Source of the DNA: Acidimicrobiales bacterium | Lineage (GTDB): Bacteria > Actinomycetota > Acidimicrobiia > Acidimicrobiales > Iamiaceae | Assembly (NCBI GenBank): GCA_020439505.1 | Contig: JAGQSO010000144.1 | Span: forward strand, 1 to 55,712 | Length of the DNA: 55,712 bases | Direction: 5' to 3' | Part shown: positions 16,637 through 24,577 of the stretch, one piece after another | Layout: the number at the start of each line of letters is the position of its first letter | Position numbering within the stretch: the first letter of the stretch is position 1 | Program-made: the position numbers and the translations under genes | Notes under the pieces: model-generated | Databases searched by the model: none | Told to the model about the DNA's origin: nothing | Seen by the model: only the letters and a program-made list of their open reading frames with translations

Positions 16637-16746
16637 GATTCACCGCCTTGTAGTCCTGCACCCACCCCTGCCGCCTCCAACATCGCGTCGATGCGGACAC
16701 GGGCACGCTGCTCAGGCAGCAAGCGGTCGGAGTCGCCAGAGGTCAT
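16634..16746 (-). pseudogene. hsdR: 5' remnant of a type I restriction endonuclease subunit gene
   Basis: From ATG 16746 the frame opens MTSGDSDRLLPEQRARVRID and continues AMLEAAG, matching HsdR N-termini. A run of four G (plus-strand C run at 16665-16668) then shifts the frame. With three G the text reads AAGWVQDYKAVN, a strongly HsdR-like continuation. After AVN the HsdR similarity stops and the DNA becomes the tail of a DUF4258 toxin gene, so roughly the last 95% of hsdR is missing. It lies upstream of, and on the same strand as, hsdM. Confidence 0.7.
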
Positions 16747-16851
16747 GTCGGCAAAAGGGGTACGAGATCCAGGCACATGCGTCCCGTGACCGAGGGGGAC
16801 CAAGGCGTTGTCAGGCCCGCTCCACGATCTCGATCATCTCGACCTCCCGAG

Positions 16852-17268
16852 TCACGAGGGTACGGCCCGGTTCAGGCGAGGAACGCTGTCGAAGATGGCG
16901 TCCTCGCTAGCGAGTGGAAGCTCCGCTGCGAGGGCCACCGCTGCAACCCAACGGTCGGCTTCGTGGTCCTTGGCGCCCAGTCCGTGCCCGTTGCGAACGC
17001 ACCAGGTCCTCAGGTCGACGTACGCATCGGTCACTACGACCAGCGGCGGCATCACTCTGGAAGAGGCAACCAAGCGGTCGAGCACGCCGCGCCGTCGAGC
17101 GCCCCAGCCCGCAACCTCAGCACCGAAGCGCATCTCGGCCACGACGGTGAAGGGCAGAACCCAGATCGACTTGACCAGCAACGGCTCCCAACGGGCACGC
17201 CGTGCGGTACCTCTCACTCCGAGCCAGGCGCTCGCGATCATCGTGTCAACGACGACCTCGGCGGACAC
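16852..17268 (-). CDS. PIN-domain RNase, VapC-like toxin
   Basis: A 138-residue PIN-domain protein. Acidic active-site residues occur in the expected order: Asp8 in VVVDTMIAS, a Glu in VVAEMRFGA, an Asp in KDHEADRWVAA and a final acidic cluster in SEDAIFDSVP. VapC toxins are Mg-dependent RNases that cut tRNA or rRNA. The GTG at 17268 lies 3 bp after the stop of a 54-codon gene on the same strand, the usual antitoxin-toxin order. All key residues appear intact. Confidence 0.86.
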   Translation of the reverse strand: MSAEVVVDTMIASAWLGVRGTARRARWEPLLVKSIWVLPFTVVAEMRFGAEVAGWGARRRGVLDRLVASSRVMPPLVVVTDAYVDLRTWCVRNGHGLGAKDHEADRWVAAVALAAELPLASEDAIFDSVPRLNRAVPS

Positions 17269-17271
17269 CGA

Positions 17272-17436
17272 TCAGGCTTCCTCAAGAATCCTGAAGAACT
17301 CGTCCTCTTCCTCGGGGGTAAGGTCCTCGATCGCGAAGCGGCGCAGGTCGCCCATCGGCTGACCGCCCCGGAGCACCTCGGCAATCGTGGTCGGCTCGCT
17401 CGGCGCAGGTCGCTGGTTAGCGGTGTTGTCCGACAT
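17272..17436 (-). CDS. VapB-like antitoxin (54 residues)
   Basis: A 54-codon ORF from ATG 17436 to TGA 17272, preceded by GGGAGAGGTC, a strong ribosome site. It opens MSDNTANQRPAPSEPTTIAE and ends with the acidic helix LTPEEEDEFFRILEEA, suited to wrapping a basic PIN toxin groove. It stops 3 bp before the PIN gene start. No clear DNA-binding fold is obvious in the N-terminus, so autoregulation is uncertain. Antitoxin identity rests on size, position and composition. Confidence 0.72.
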   Translation of the reverse strand: MSDNTANQRPAPSEPTTIAEVLRGGQPMGDLRRFAIEDLTPEEEDEFFRILEEA

Positions 17437-17549
17437 GACCTCTCCCTTCGCACGATGCTTCGGAAGGCAAGGCTACCCGAGCTCTGGGGTCAGGCTCGAG
17501 CCCGCCGCAGGGACGTGGCGGAGCGATCGCTGGGTCGCTTCTCGGGGGA

Positions 17550-18980
17550 TCAGGCCTGTTGGCGGATGACTCCGTCTAGGACGGCGGCTTCGGCTACTGC
17601 GGTGGCTACCAGTTCGCCGACTCGGAGGTCGAATACCGACGGGATGATGAAGCCGGGGCGCAGCTCGTCGGGTGAGACCGCGCTGGCGATCGCCTCGGCG
17701 GCGGCGGTCTTCATGTGCTCGGTGATGGTCGTCGCGCCGGCGTCGAGGGCGCCGCGGAAGATGCCGGGGAAGGCGAGCACGTTGTTGATCTGGTTGGGGT
17801 AGTCGCTGCGGCCGGTGGCCATCACCGCCGCCAGCCCGGCCGCCTCCTCGGGACGGATCTCCGGGTTGGGGTTGGACATGGCGAACACGATCGGATCCGA
17901 CGCCATCTTGCGGAGGTCATCAGCGTTGATCAGGTCCGGTGCGCTCACCCCGATGAACACGTCCGCACCGGGCAGGACCTCCGACAGGGTGCCGCTGATC
18001 TGCTCCGGGTTGGTGATCTCGGCGAAGCGGCGCTTGACCTCGTTGAGGTCGGTACGGCCCCGGTGGACCGCGCCCTGACGGTCGGTGGCCACGATGTTGT
18101 GGACCCCGGCGTTCATGAGGATCTTGGCAATGGCGACTCCGGCGGCACCGGCCCCGGCGATGACCACGCGGATGTCGCCCATGTGCTTGTCGACGATCTT
18201 GAGGGCGTTCTCGAGGGCGGCCAGGGTCACCACCGCGGTGCCGTGCTGGTCGTCGTGGAAGACCGGGATGTCCAACAGGTCGTCGAGGCGCTCCTCGACC
18301 TCGAAGCACCAGGGGGCGGCGATGTCTTCGAGGTTGATGCCACCGAACACCGGGGCGATGCGAACGACGGTGTCGACGATTGCATCCACCCGGTCCTGCA
18401 ACGGCAGGTCGCGACGCCCGGCGTCGATGCAGATCGGGAAGGCGTCGACGCCGGCGAAGTTCTTGAACAGGAGCGCCTTGCCCTCCATCACCGGAAGGGA
18501 CGCCTCGGGGCCGATGTCTCCCAGTCCGAGGACCGCGGTCCCGTCGGTGACGATGGCCACGGTGTTCTTCTTGATGGTGAGCTCGTGCACCCGCTCGGGG
18601 TGCTTCTCGATCTCGGTGCAGACCCGGGCCACGCCCGGCGTGTAAGCCATGGACAGGTCGTCTCGGTCCGCGACCGGCATACGGGCCAGGACCTCGATCT
18701 TGCCGCCCTGGTGCATGTCGAAGGTGCGATCAGAGACGGTCAGGACCTCGACCCCGTCGAGGTCGCGCAAGGCGTTGCAGACCACCTCGATGTGCTCCTC
18801 GGAGGAGCAGTTCACGATCAGGTCCTCGTCGAGGTAGGTGTCGCGGGCCTCGAACCCCTCGAGGGCCACGATGTTGCCGCCTACCTCACCGATCGCCGCC
18901 GCCAGACGTCCGAGCGTGCCCGGGATGTTGTCGAACCGGACCCTGATGGCCACGGAGAATGCAGCGGTAGGCGAGACCAT
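17550..18980 (-). CDS. NAD(P)-dependent malic enzyme with N-terminal ACT domain
   Basis: Oxidative decarboxylation of malate to pyruvate, 476 residues. Residues about 5-85 form an ACT domain (VRFDNIPGTLGRLAAAIGEVGG), which in related enzymes binds a small regulatory ligand. The malic enzyme domain follows with YTPGVARVC, TDGTAVLGLGDIGP and the metal-site segment VFHDDQHGTAVV. The nucleotide-binding fold is at VIAGAGAAGVAIAKIL, and FAMSNPNPEI is near the end. All catalytic elements are present. It is a single gene with a clean gap to pyrE. Confidence 0.93.
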   Translation of the reverse strand: MVSPTAAFSVAIRVRFDNIPGTLGRLAAAIGEVGGNIVALEGFEARDTYLDEDLIVNCSSEEHIEVVCNALRDLDGVEVLTVSDRTFDMHQGGKIEVLARMPVADRDDLSMAYTPGVARVCTEIEKHPERVHELTIKKNTVAIVTDGTAVLGLGDIGPEASLPVMEGKALLFKNFAGVDAFPICIDAGRRDLPLQDRVDAIVDTVVRIAPVFGGINLEDIAAPWCFEVEERLDDLLDIPVFHDDQHGTAVVTLAALENALKIVDKHMGDIRVVIAGAGAAGVAIAKILMNAGVHNIVATDRQGAVHRGRTDLNEVKRRFAEITNPEQISGTLSEVLPGADVFIGVSAPDLINADDLRKMASDPIVFAMSNPNPEIRPEEAAGLAAVMATGRSDYPNQINNVLAFPGIFRGALDAGATTITEHMKTAAAEAIASAVSPDELRPGFIIPSVFDLRVGELVATAVAEAAVLDGVIRQQA

Positions 18981-19046
18981 GGGTCGACGCTAGCCGGACC
19001 CCCTCAGATCGCTACAACCGGTTGCAGCGGGACCTCACCGGCACCG

Positions 19047-19592
19047 TCAAGCCCCAGCGGCATCCAGGTCGCGCCGATCCACCACCGATGACAGGGTCAG
19101 CCCCTCGGCCGCCAAGGCCTCCCGCCCACCTTCGCTGCGGTCGATCACGCAGACCACATCCGAGACCAGTGCACCGATCCCCCGAAGGTCCGCGGTCGAC
19201 AGGACGGCCTGACCGCCCGAGGTGATCACGTCCTCGACCACCAGGACCCGGCGGCCTCCGACGTCGGCACCTTCGGCGAACCGGGCGGTGCCGTACTCCT
19301 TGGCCTTCTTGCGCACGAAACAGGCCGGCAGACCCGTCACCCGGGCCAGGGCGGTCACCACCGGGATTCCGCCCATCTCCAAGCCGGCCAGCACCTCGAT
19401 CCCGTCGGGGACCAGCGTCGCCATGGCCTCGGCGATGTCAGCCAGCAGCACCGGATCGGACTCGAAGCGGTACTTGTCGAAGTACTCGTTGGAGACCCTC
19501 CCCGACCGCAGGGTGAAGGTGCCCGTGAGATGGGCGGTGGAATGGATCCTGCGGGCCAGGTCTGAACGGGTCGCGGCGTCGTCGATCGGCAT
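19047..19592 (-). CDS. pyrE: Orotate phosphoribosyltransferase
   Basis: Makes orotidine 5'-phosphate from orotate and PRPP in pyrimidine synthesis. The protein has 181 residues. The PRPP-binding motif VLVVEDVITSGGQAV is intact, as are an N-terminal FTLRSGRVSNEYFDKYRF segment and the catalytic loop around FVRKKAKEYGT. It lies between malic enzyme and a histidine phosphatase on the same strand, away from other pyrimidine genes. Confidence 0.93.
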   Translation of the reverse strand: MPIDDAATRSDLARRIHSTAHLTGTFTLRSGRVSNEYFDKYRFESDPVLLADIAEAMATLVPDGIEVLAGLEMGGIPVVTALARVTGLPACFVRKKAKEYGTARFAEGADVGGRRVLVVEDVITSGGQAVLSTADLRGIGALVSDVVCVIDRSEGGREALAAEGLTLSSVVDRRDLDAAGA

Positions 19593-19640
19593 GACGCGGA
19601 ACGTAGCGCCTCTCGGCCGGCCGCCCTGCGACGGCGACGG

Positions 19641-20366
19641 TCAAGCCAGGTGGGAGACGTCGTTGTAGCCCCGCAGCACCCACCGCCCGGCGATGGACAC
19701 CAGAGTCGAGATGCTGGCGTTGTCCACCCCCACGAACGCAAACCTCCTGGGGCTGTCGACCGCCTGACGTAGCGCCTCACCGATCACACCCCCGTGGGAG
19801 AAGATCACGATCCGTTGGTCGGGGTGGGCGGCGACCAGCTTCGCCATCACCGACCCGACCCGCTGGGAGAAGGCATCCACCGGCTCGGCCCCGGGGATGA
19901 CGTCCCAACGTTCCTCTCTGACCATCTGGGCCACCAGGGGGTGACCTTCGGCAATCCGTTGCCGGTAGAGGCCGGCATCCCATTCACCCAGGTGCACCTC
20001 CCGGAGGTCGGCCTCCACGACCGCCTCCATGCCCGTCGACGAAAGCAGCGGCGCCGCGGTCATCGCCGTGCGCCGAAGGGTCGACACGTACACCGCGTCG
20101 ATTCGTGACCCCGAGAGACGCTCACCGACCCGTTCCGCCTGGGCCAGTCCGTCGGGGGCCAGGGCGGGGTCACCGTGGCCGTCCTTGAGCGGGAACGGCT
20201 GGCCCGGCACCGCGGGCTCGGATTCGCCGTGACGAACCAGGACGATCTCGGTGGCCCCCGCTGGACGCCTGAAGCGGGCCTGTCGGTACCCGCCTGTCGC
20301 CTCGTCGATCCGGGGCCCGGCGACGTCGGCGGCGTCGGGGAGCTTCTGGTCGCTGGTGGTGTCCAT
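19641..20366 (-). CDS. Histidine phosphatase family protein
   Basis: Phosphoglycerate mutase-like histidine phosphatase, 241 residues. The catalytic histidine lies in EIVLVRHGESEP. LAPDGLAQAERVGERL follows, the acid/base region is DLREVHLGEWD, and the second active-site histidine is in VIFSHGGVIGEALR. A 40-residue N-terminal extension precedes the domain. The substrate may be a phosphosugar, nucleotide or other phosphoester and cannot be inferred. Confidence 0.85.
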   Translation of the reverse strand: MDTTSDQKLPDAADVAGPRIDEATGGYRQARFRRPAGATEIVLVRHGESEPAVPGQPFPLKDGHGDPALAPDGLAQAERVGERLSGSRIDAVYVSTLRRTAMTAAPLLSSTGMEAVVEADLREVHLGEWDAGLYRQRIAEGHPLVAQMVREERWDVIPGAEPVDAFSQRVGSVMAKLVAAHPDQRIVIFSHGGVIGEALRQAVDSPRRFAFVGVDNASISTLVSIAGRWVLRGYNDVSHLA

Positions 20367-20430
20367 CGCCGGGCGACCCTAGATCCCCCCGAGTTCCGGG
20401 GCCTGTCTCGGTGGTGGCACACTTTGGGTC

Positions 20431-21234
20431 ATGCCCACGACGGCGGTAGCCAACCAGAAGGGTGGCGTGGCCAAGACCACCAGCGTCCACGCCCTGGGGG
20501 TGGCACTGGCCGAACGAGGCGTCAAGGTCCTTCTCGTCGATCTCGACCCTCAGGCTTCCCTCACCTGGGCCTGCGGCGTCGACCCCGACCAGCTCCATCT
20601 CTCGATCCACGACGTCTTGTTGGGACGGGCCAAGGCCAACGACGTGATCGTCGAGCTTCCGGCACCGACGGGCGGAGCGGACGACGACGCGTCGGGCACC
20701 CTGCACCTGATGCCGAGCACCATCGATCTCGCCGGCGCCGAGATGCACCTGCTGACCAAGACCGGTCGTGAGTACGTGCTTCGCAAGGCGCTTTCGAAGT
20801 TGTCGGAGCGTTACGACCGCGTCCTCATCGACTGTCCCCCGTCGCTGGGCATCCTCACCATCAACGGCCTGACCGCCGCCGACGACGTCCTGATCCCGTT
20901 GCAGTGCGAGTCGCTCAGCCAACGTGGCGTGGGTCAACTCCTCGAGACCATCGAGGACGTCCGGGACTACACCAACCCCGACCTGGCGGTGTGGGGGGCG
21001 ATCGCCACCCTGTTCGATGCCCGGACCCGGTTGGCCCATGAGGTGGTGGCCCACGTCCGCGAGAGCTATGGGATCACCGTGGCCGAGCCCTTCGTACCCA
21101 AGTCGGTCAAAGTGGCCGAGGCACCGGGGCTGGGGCGTTCGGTTATGACCCACGCCCCGCGTTCCAAGAGCGCCCAGGCCTACCGTGAGCTCGCCGCCCA
21201 GATCATGCCAGCCAACAAGGGAGGTCGGCGATGA
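20431..21234 (+). CDS. ParA/Soj-family ATPase
   Basis: A 267-residue ParA-type ATPase. The deviant Walker A motif NQKGGVAKTT (Lys10 and Lys15) opens the protein, VLLVDLDPQASLTW is switch I, and VLIDCPPSLGILTINGL is Walker B. These proteins dimerise on ATP and bind DNA to position cargo. No parB or parS-like gene follows. The next gene overlaps the stop (ATGA) and encodes a zinc-ribbon protein, so this is probably an orphan ParA for positioning a protein complex, or a second Soj. The main chromosomal parAB should lie elsewhere. Confidence 0.9.
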   Translation: MPTTAVANQKGGVAKTTSVHALGVALAERGVKVLLVDLDPQASLTWACGVDPDQLHLSIHDVLLGRAKANDVIVELPAPTGGADDDASGTLHLMPSTIDLAGAEMHLLTKTGREYVLRKALSKLSERYDRVLIDCPPSLGILTINGLTAADDVLIPLQCESLSQRGVGQLLETIEDVRDYTNPDLAVWGAIATLFDARTRLAHEVVAHVRESYGITVAEPFVPKSVKVAEAPGLGRSVMTHAPRSKSAQAYRELAAQIMPANKGGRR

Positions 21235-21572
21235 CTCCCGCCGAACAGGGGCCCTCCGGACGTCGCCGATCCCTGGACCCCCAGGGCCGCCGCGCCCTGT
21301 TCGAGACGCCGGTGAGCGCGGCCCGCGACTCGATTCGCTCCGGGGGAACCAGCGAGGGCAAGGACGCCCTGTACTCGACCGGCCCCCGCCAGAGCGGTAC
21401 CGCGGTGGTGGCCTGTTCGTCGTGCCAGGCCCGGACCAGGGTGAACCTGACCGACCTCGGGCTCCGTTTCCTGACCGGCACCGCCTGGATTCCGGGGCGG
21501 CGCGACGGACACTGGATCAAGTGCCCGAGCTGCCACGCCCGCACGTGGTGCAGCATCGCCTGGCGCAACTGA
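21231..21572 (+). CDS. Small zinc-ribbon protein coupled to ParA
   Basis: A 113-residue protein whose ATG overlaps the ParA stop (ATGA), indicating coupled translation. The N-terminal 50 residues are polar and probably disordered, with SLDPQGRRALFETPV, a helix that could contact ParA. The C-terminal half has VACSSCQARTRVN and IKCPSCHARTWCSI, two CxxC knuckles of a zinc ribbon. I know no assigned function. The coupling suggests it is the partner or cargo adaptor of the ParA protein. Confidence 0.7.
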   Translation: MTPAEQGPSGRRRSLDPQGRRALFETPVSAARDSIRSGGTSEGKDALYSTGPRQSGTAVVACSSCQARTRVNLTDLGLRFLTGTAWIPGRRDGHWIKCPSCHARTWCSIAWRN

Positions 21573-21573
21573 A

Positions 21574-21603
21574 CCTGGCGCCCAAGCGCCGAGGAGCGCC
21601 GGG
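21574..21603. terminator. Hairpin between convergent genes
   Basis: CCTGGCGC (21574-21581) pairs with GCGCCGGG (21596-21603), eight pairs including one T-G, around a 14-nt loop. It starts two bases after the zinc-ribbon stop and precedes the end of the minus-strand glycosyltransferase. No T run follows. Confidence 0.4.
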
Positions 21604-21612
21604 TCGCGGAGC

Positions 21613-23472
21613 TCAGCCCACCAGCGACGGGGGGCTGGCCCACACCTCGCTTAGCACCGGCCGACGATCAGCCCCGGCGAACAAGACCACGACCTGACTT
21701 AGCGCTCGATCGTCGGCGTGCACGACAAGGGTGGAACCCGATCGGGTGAACCCACCCGGGCCGACCGTCCTACGCCCCGCCGGTCCTACCAGGACCACCT
21801 TCTCGACCGCCGGAAGGTCCCCGTCACCGACCATGGTCACGGCACGCACCGGCGATGAGCCCTCGATCACCACTCGGACCGCGCCGCGGTCGGGAAGCTC
21901 CACCCCGGTGACGTCGCGGTCGGTCAACCGATCCAGATCGAGCTGTTCACCCTCCACATCCACCGACGCCACACCGCTGGACAGCGGGGGTGCGGCCAGC
22001 ACCCGCAGGTACTCTCCCCGCCGTTGCGGAAAGCGTGCCTCGCTCCACACCGGTGCCACGGTGGAGAAGTCGAACGACGGTCGGCCCGACGGCGCCGAGT
22101 CGAAAAGGACGCTCAATCCCGAGGTGAGCCCGAGGCTGGACTTCTGGTCGCCGTCCATCGGGAAACCGGCGTCCAGGTGCGAACCCCTGACGATGCCGAG
22201 CCAGTCATACGTCGCCGCCAGCCCGGTGCCATCGGGAAAGGTCCTCTCCACGTAGCGGCTGGCCGATGCCCAGTCCTCGACCGGCCGGTAGAACCAGGCC
22301 CTGGGGGCTTGAACCACCTGCCATGTCATCAACGCCACCGCCGAGGCGGCAACCACCGCCGTCATGTACCGACCGGTCCGATCCAACCGGGTACGGGCAA
22401 GCACGCCTAGCTCCCCCATCAGCACCGCACCGCTGAAGGCCACCGGGACCACCGCGAACGATGTGGTGCGCATCACCGCGGTACCCATCACCAGGTTCAC
22501 GGCGAAGAACGCCGCCAGGGTCGCGTAGCTCACCATCACCAGTTTCCGCGCCCCGGCTGAGACCGGGGCGATCAGCGCCACCGGCACCAACGACGCGACC
22601 GCAGCCAGCACCACGACGGTGGAGGGATGATCGAACAACCAGAAACCCGAATCGAACAGGTAGGTGGAGAATGTCTCCGCCACCGACCCGGCTCCGGTGT
22701 AGCTCCGACCCCAACGATCCGCGAACGTCGAGCTCTCCGTCCACACCTGCCCCGCGATCGGGAGGTAGACCAGCCCGATAGCGGCAGCCGACACGGCGCC
22801 GCCCACCAGGACCCGCCGTGTCCGAACCACGGCGGCCAGCACCAGCCACAACGGTGCTGCGAACAACAGGAACGACGACAGGGTCCACGTTCCCAACACC
22901 GTCGCCACTCCCAGGCCGACGAGGCTCCGGACGCTGGCGGTCTCCAGGTGGTGCCAAACGAACAGGCACGACAGCAGGGTGAACATCCCCACCAGGCCGT
23001 AACCCCGGGCCTGGAGGGCCAGGTCCAGCCATTCTGGGTTCGCCGCGAACAGGGTGAACAGAACCGCTCCGGCCAGGAACCACCCCCGGCGCCACAACGA
23101 CCCGACGCCCACCGCCAACATCGACACCACCGCGACGATCGACCACCAGCGGGCCCGGGTGGGGTCCATCGACCCCACACCAGGGGTGATCGAGTTGATC
23201 AGGTTGAAGAAGACGTGGTTGTTGGTCTGGAACTCGGTGACGACGGTCCAGGGACCCTGGGAGCTCGACACCACGATCGAGAAAATCTCGTCGTTCCACA
23301 ACGAGTGACGGGTGGCCAGCCGCACGAACCGGGCCAGGTGAACCGCCGAGGCGGTCACCAGGACCAGGGCCAGGAGCAGTTCGACCACCTGGCCCCGGGA
23401 CCCGGTCCACGTCAGGTACCGCACCGAGCGCGGTTGGGGACCTCCGGTCGATCCTGCTGGTTCAACGGCCAC
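21613..23472 (-). CDS. GT-C fold membrane glycosyltransferase
   Basis: A 619-residue protein with about ten predicted membrane helices in the first 420 residues and a soluble beta-rich C-terminus. The first extracytoplasmic loop carries SLWNDEIFS with Asp61-Glu62, the acidic pair at the catalytic site of polyprenyl-phosphate-sugar dependent glycosyltransferases (PMT/ArnT superfamily). TNNHVFFNLI follows at the position of the conserved N/H motif. It probably glycosylates a lipid or cell-wall acceptor outside the membrane. Donor and acceptor are unknown. It is the last gene after purM on this strand, 47 bp away. Confidence 0.72.
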   Translation of the reverse strand: MAVEPAGSTGGPQPRSVRYLTWTGSRGQVVELLLALVLVTASAVHLARFVRLATRHSLWNDEIFSIVVSSSQGPWTVVTEFQTNNHVFFNLINSITPGVGSMDPTRARWWSIVAVVSMLAVGVGSLWRRGWFLAGAVLFTLFAANPEWLDLALQARGYGLVGMFTLLSCLFVWHHLETASVRSLVGLGVATVLGTWTLSSFLLFAAPLWLVLAAVVRTRRVLVGGAVSAAAIGLVYLPIAGQVWTESSTFADRWGRSYTGAGSVAETFSTYLFDSGFWLFDHPSTVVVLAAVASLVPVALIAPVSAGARKLVMVSYATLAAFFAVNLVMGTAVMRTTSFAVVPVAFSGAVLMGELGVLARTRLDRTGRYMTAVVAASAVALMTWQVVQAPRAWFYRPVEDWASASRYVERTFPDGTGLAATYDWLGIVRGSHLDAGFPMDGDQKSSLGLTSGLSVLFDSAPSGRPSFDFSTVAPVWSEARFPQRRGEYLRVLAAPPLSSGVASVDVEGEQLDLDRLTDRDVTGVELPDRGAVRVVIEGSSPVRAVTMVGDGDLPAVEKVVLVGPAGRRTVGPGGFTRSGSTLVVHADDRALSQVVVLFAGADRRPVLSEVWASPPSLVG

Positions 23473-23519
23473 GGCACACGACCTGGTCTCGCTGGCGGAG
23501 GCGGCTCCGGGACGGCCGC

Positions 23520-24551
23520 TCAGTTGAAGTGGACCGACCCGTTACCGCGAACGACCGTACCGATCTGGGTGGCCCGGTGACCGTGGGTTCGGAGGATGTC
23601 GATGGCCCGGTAGGCCTCGTCATGGGAGACGACTAGGACCATCCCGATTCCGAGGTTGAAGACCTTGCGCATCTCGTCCTCGTCGATCTCGCCCAGCCGC
23701 CGGATCTCAGCGAAGATCCGGGGCTCCTCCCAGGAGTTGGCGTCGACCTTCACATCGAGGCCCTTGGGCAGGATCCTGGTCAGGTTTCCGGCCAGGCCAC
23801 CACCGGTCACGTGAACCACGCCACGCACGTCGACCTGACGGAGCAGTCCGAGTACCGCCGGCGCGTAGATCACCGATGGCAGCAGCAGCTCCTCGGCCAG
23901 GGAATGGTGGGCTCCCTCGAACGCCGGGCCGTCGAGGGGCAGGCCGGCCTTTTCCAGCAGCACCCGCCGCGCCAACGAATAGCCGTTGGAACGCAGCCCG
24001 GGGGACGGGAGCCCGATCACGACGTCATCGGGTGCCATGTGCTCGCCGGTTATCAACTGGTCCCGCTCGGCGACACCCACCGCAAACCCCACGAGGTCGA
24101 ACTCACCGGGTTCCATGGCCCCCGGATGTTCGGCCATCTCGCCGCCGATCAGAGCGCAACCGGACTGACGGCATCCTTCGGCCACGCCTTCGACCAACTG
24201 TTCGATGTGATCGGGATCGAGCTTGCCGACCGCGATGTAGTCGAGGAAGAACAACGGTTCGGCACCCTGGCAGACCAGATCGTCGACGCACATCGCCACG
24301 AGGTCCACCCCGATGGTGTCGAAGCGTCCGGCGGCCTGGGCCACCAGTGCCTTGGTACCGACCCCGTCGGTCGACGAGACCAGCACGGGGTGACGGAACC
24401 GGTGGTTGGCGAAGCTGAACAGCCCACCGAACCCACCGATGTCTCCGATCACCTCGGGTCGAAAGGTCGAGCGCACCTTGTCCTTGATGCGCTGGACGGC
24501 TTCGTCGCCGGCTGCGATGTCTACCCCTGAGGCCTGGTAGGTCTCACCCAT
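23520..24551 (-). CDS. purM: Phosphoribosylformylglycinamidine cyclo-ligase
   Basis: Closes the imidazole ring to form AIR, the fifth step of purine synthesis. The protein has 343 residues. Diagnostic stretches are YQASGVDIAAGDEAV at the start, the ATP/substrate region VSSTDGVGTKALVA, CVDDLVCQGAEPLFFLDY, LIGGEMAEHPG, and HVTGGGLAGNLTRILP. It follows purF on the same strand with a 26-bp gap, so the two are almost certainly one operon. Confidence 0.96.
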   Translation of the reverse strand: MGETYQASGVDIAAGDEAVQRIKDKVRSTFRPEVIGDIGGFGGLFSFANHRFRHPVLVSSTDGVGTKALVAQAAGRFDTIGVDLVAMCVDDLVCQGAEPLFFLDYIAVGKLDPDHIEQLVEGVAEGCRQSGCALIGGEMAEHPGAMEPGEFDLVGFAVGVAERDQLITGEHMAPDDVVIGLPSPGLRSNGYSLARRVLLEKAGLPLDGPAFEGAHHSLAEELLLPSVIYAPAVLGLLRQVDVRGVVHVTGGGLAGNLTRILPKGLDVKVDANSWEEPRIFAEIRRLGEIDEDEMRKVFNLGIGMVLVVSHDEAYRAIDILRTHGHRATQIGTVVRGNGSVHFN

Positions 24552-24577
24552 CTGGTTCGGTCCTCGCTTGTGTCGGA

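Noticed and set aside
16777..17802. A 341-codon plus-strand ORF
   Set aside because: It runs antisense to the vapBC-like pair, which has acidic catalytic residues, overlap spacing and a ribosome site on the minus strand.
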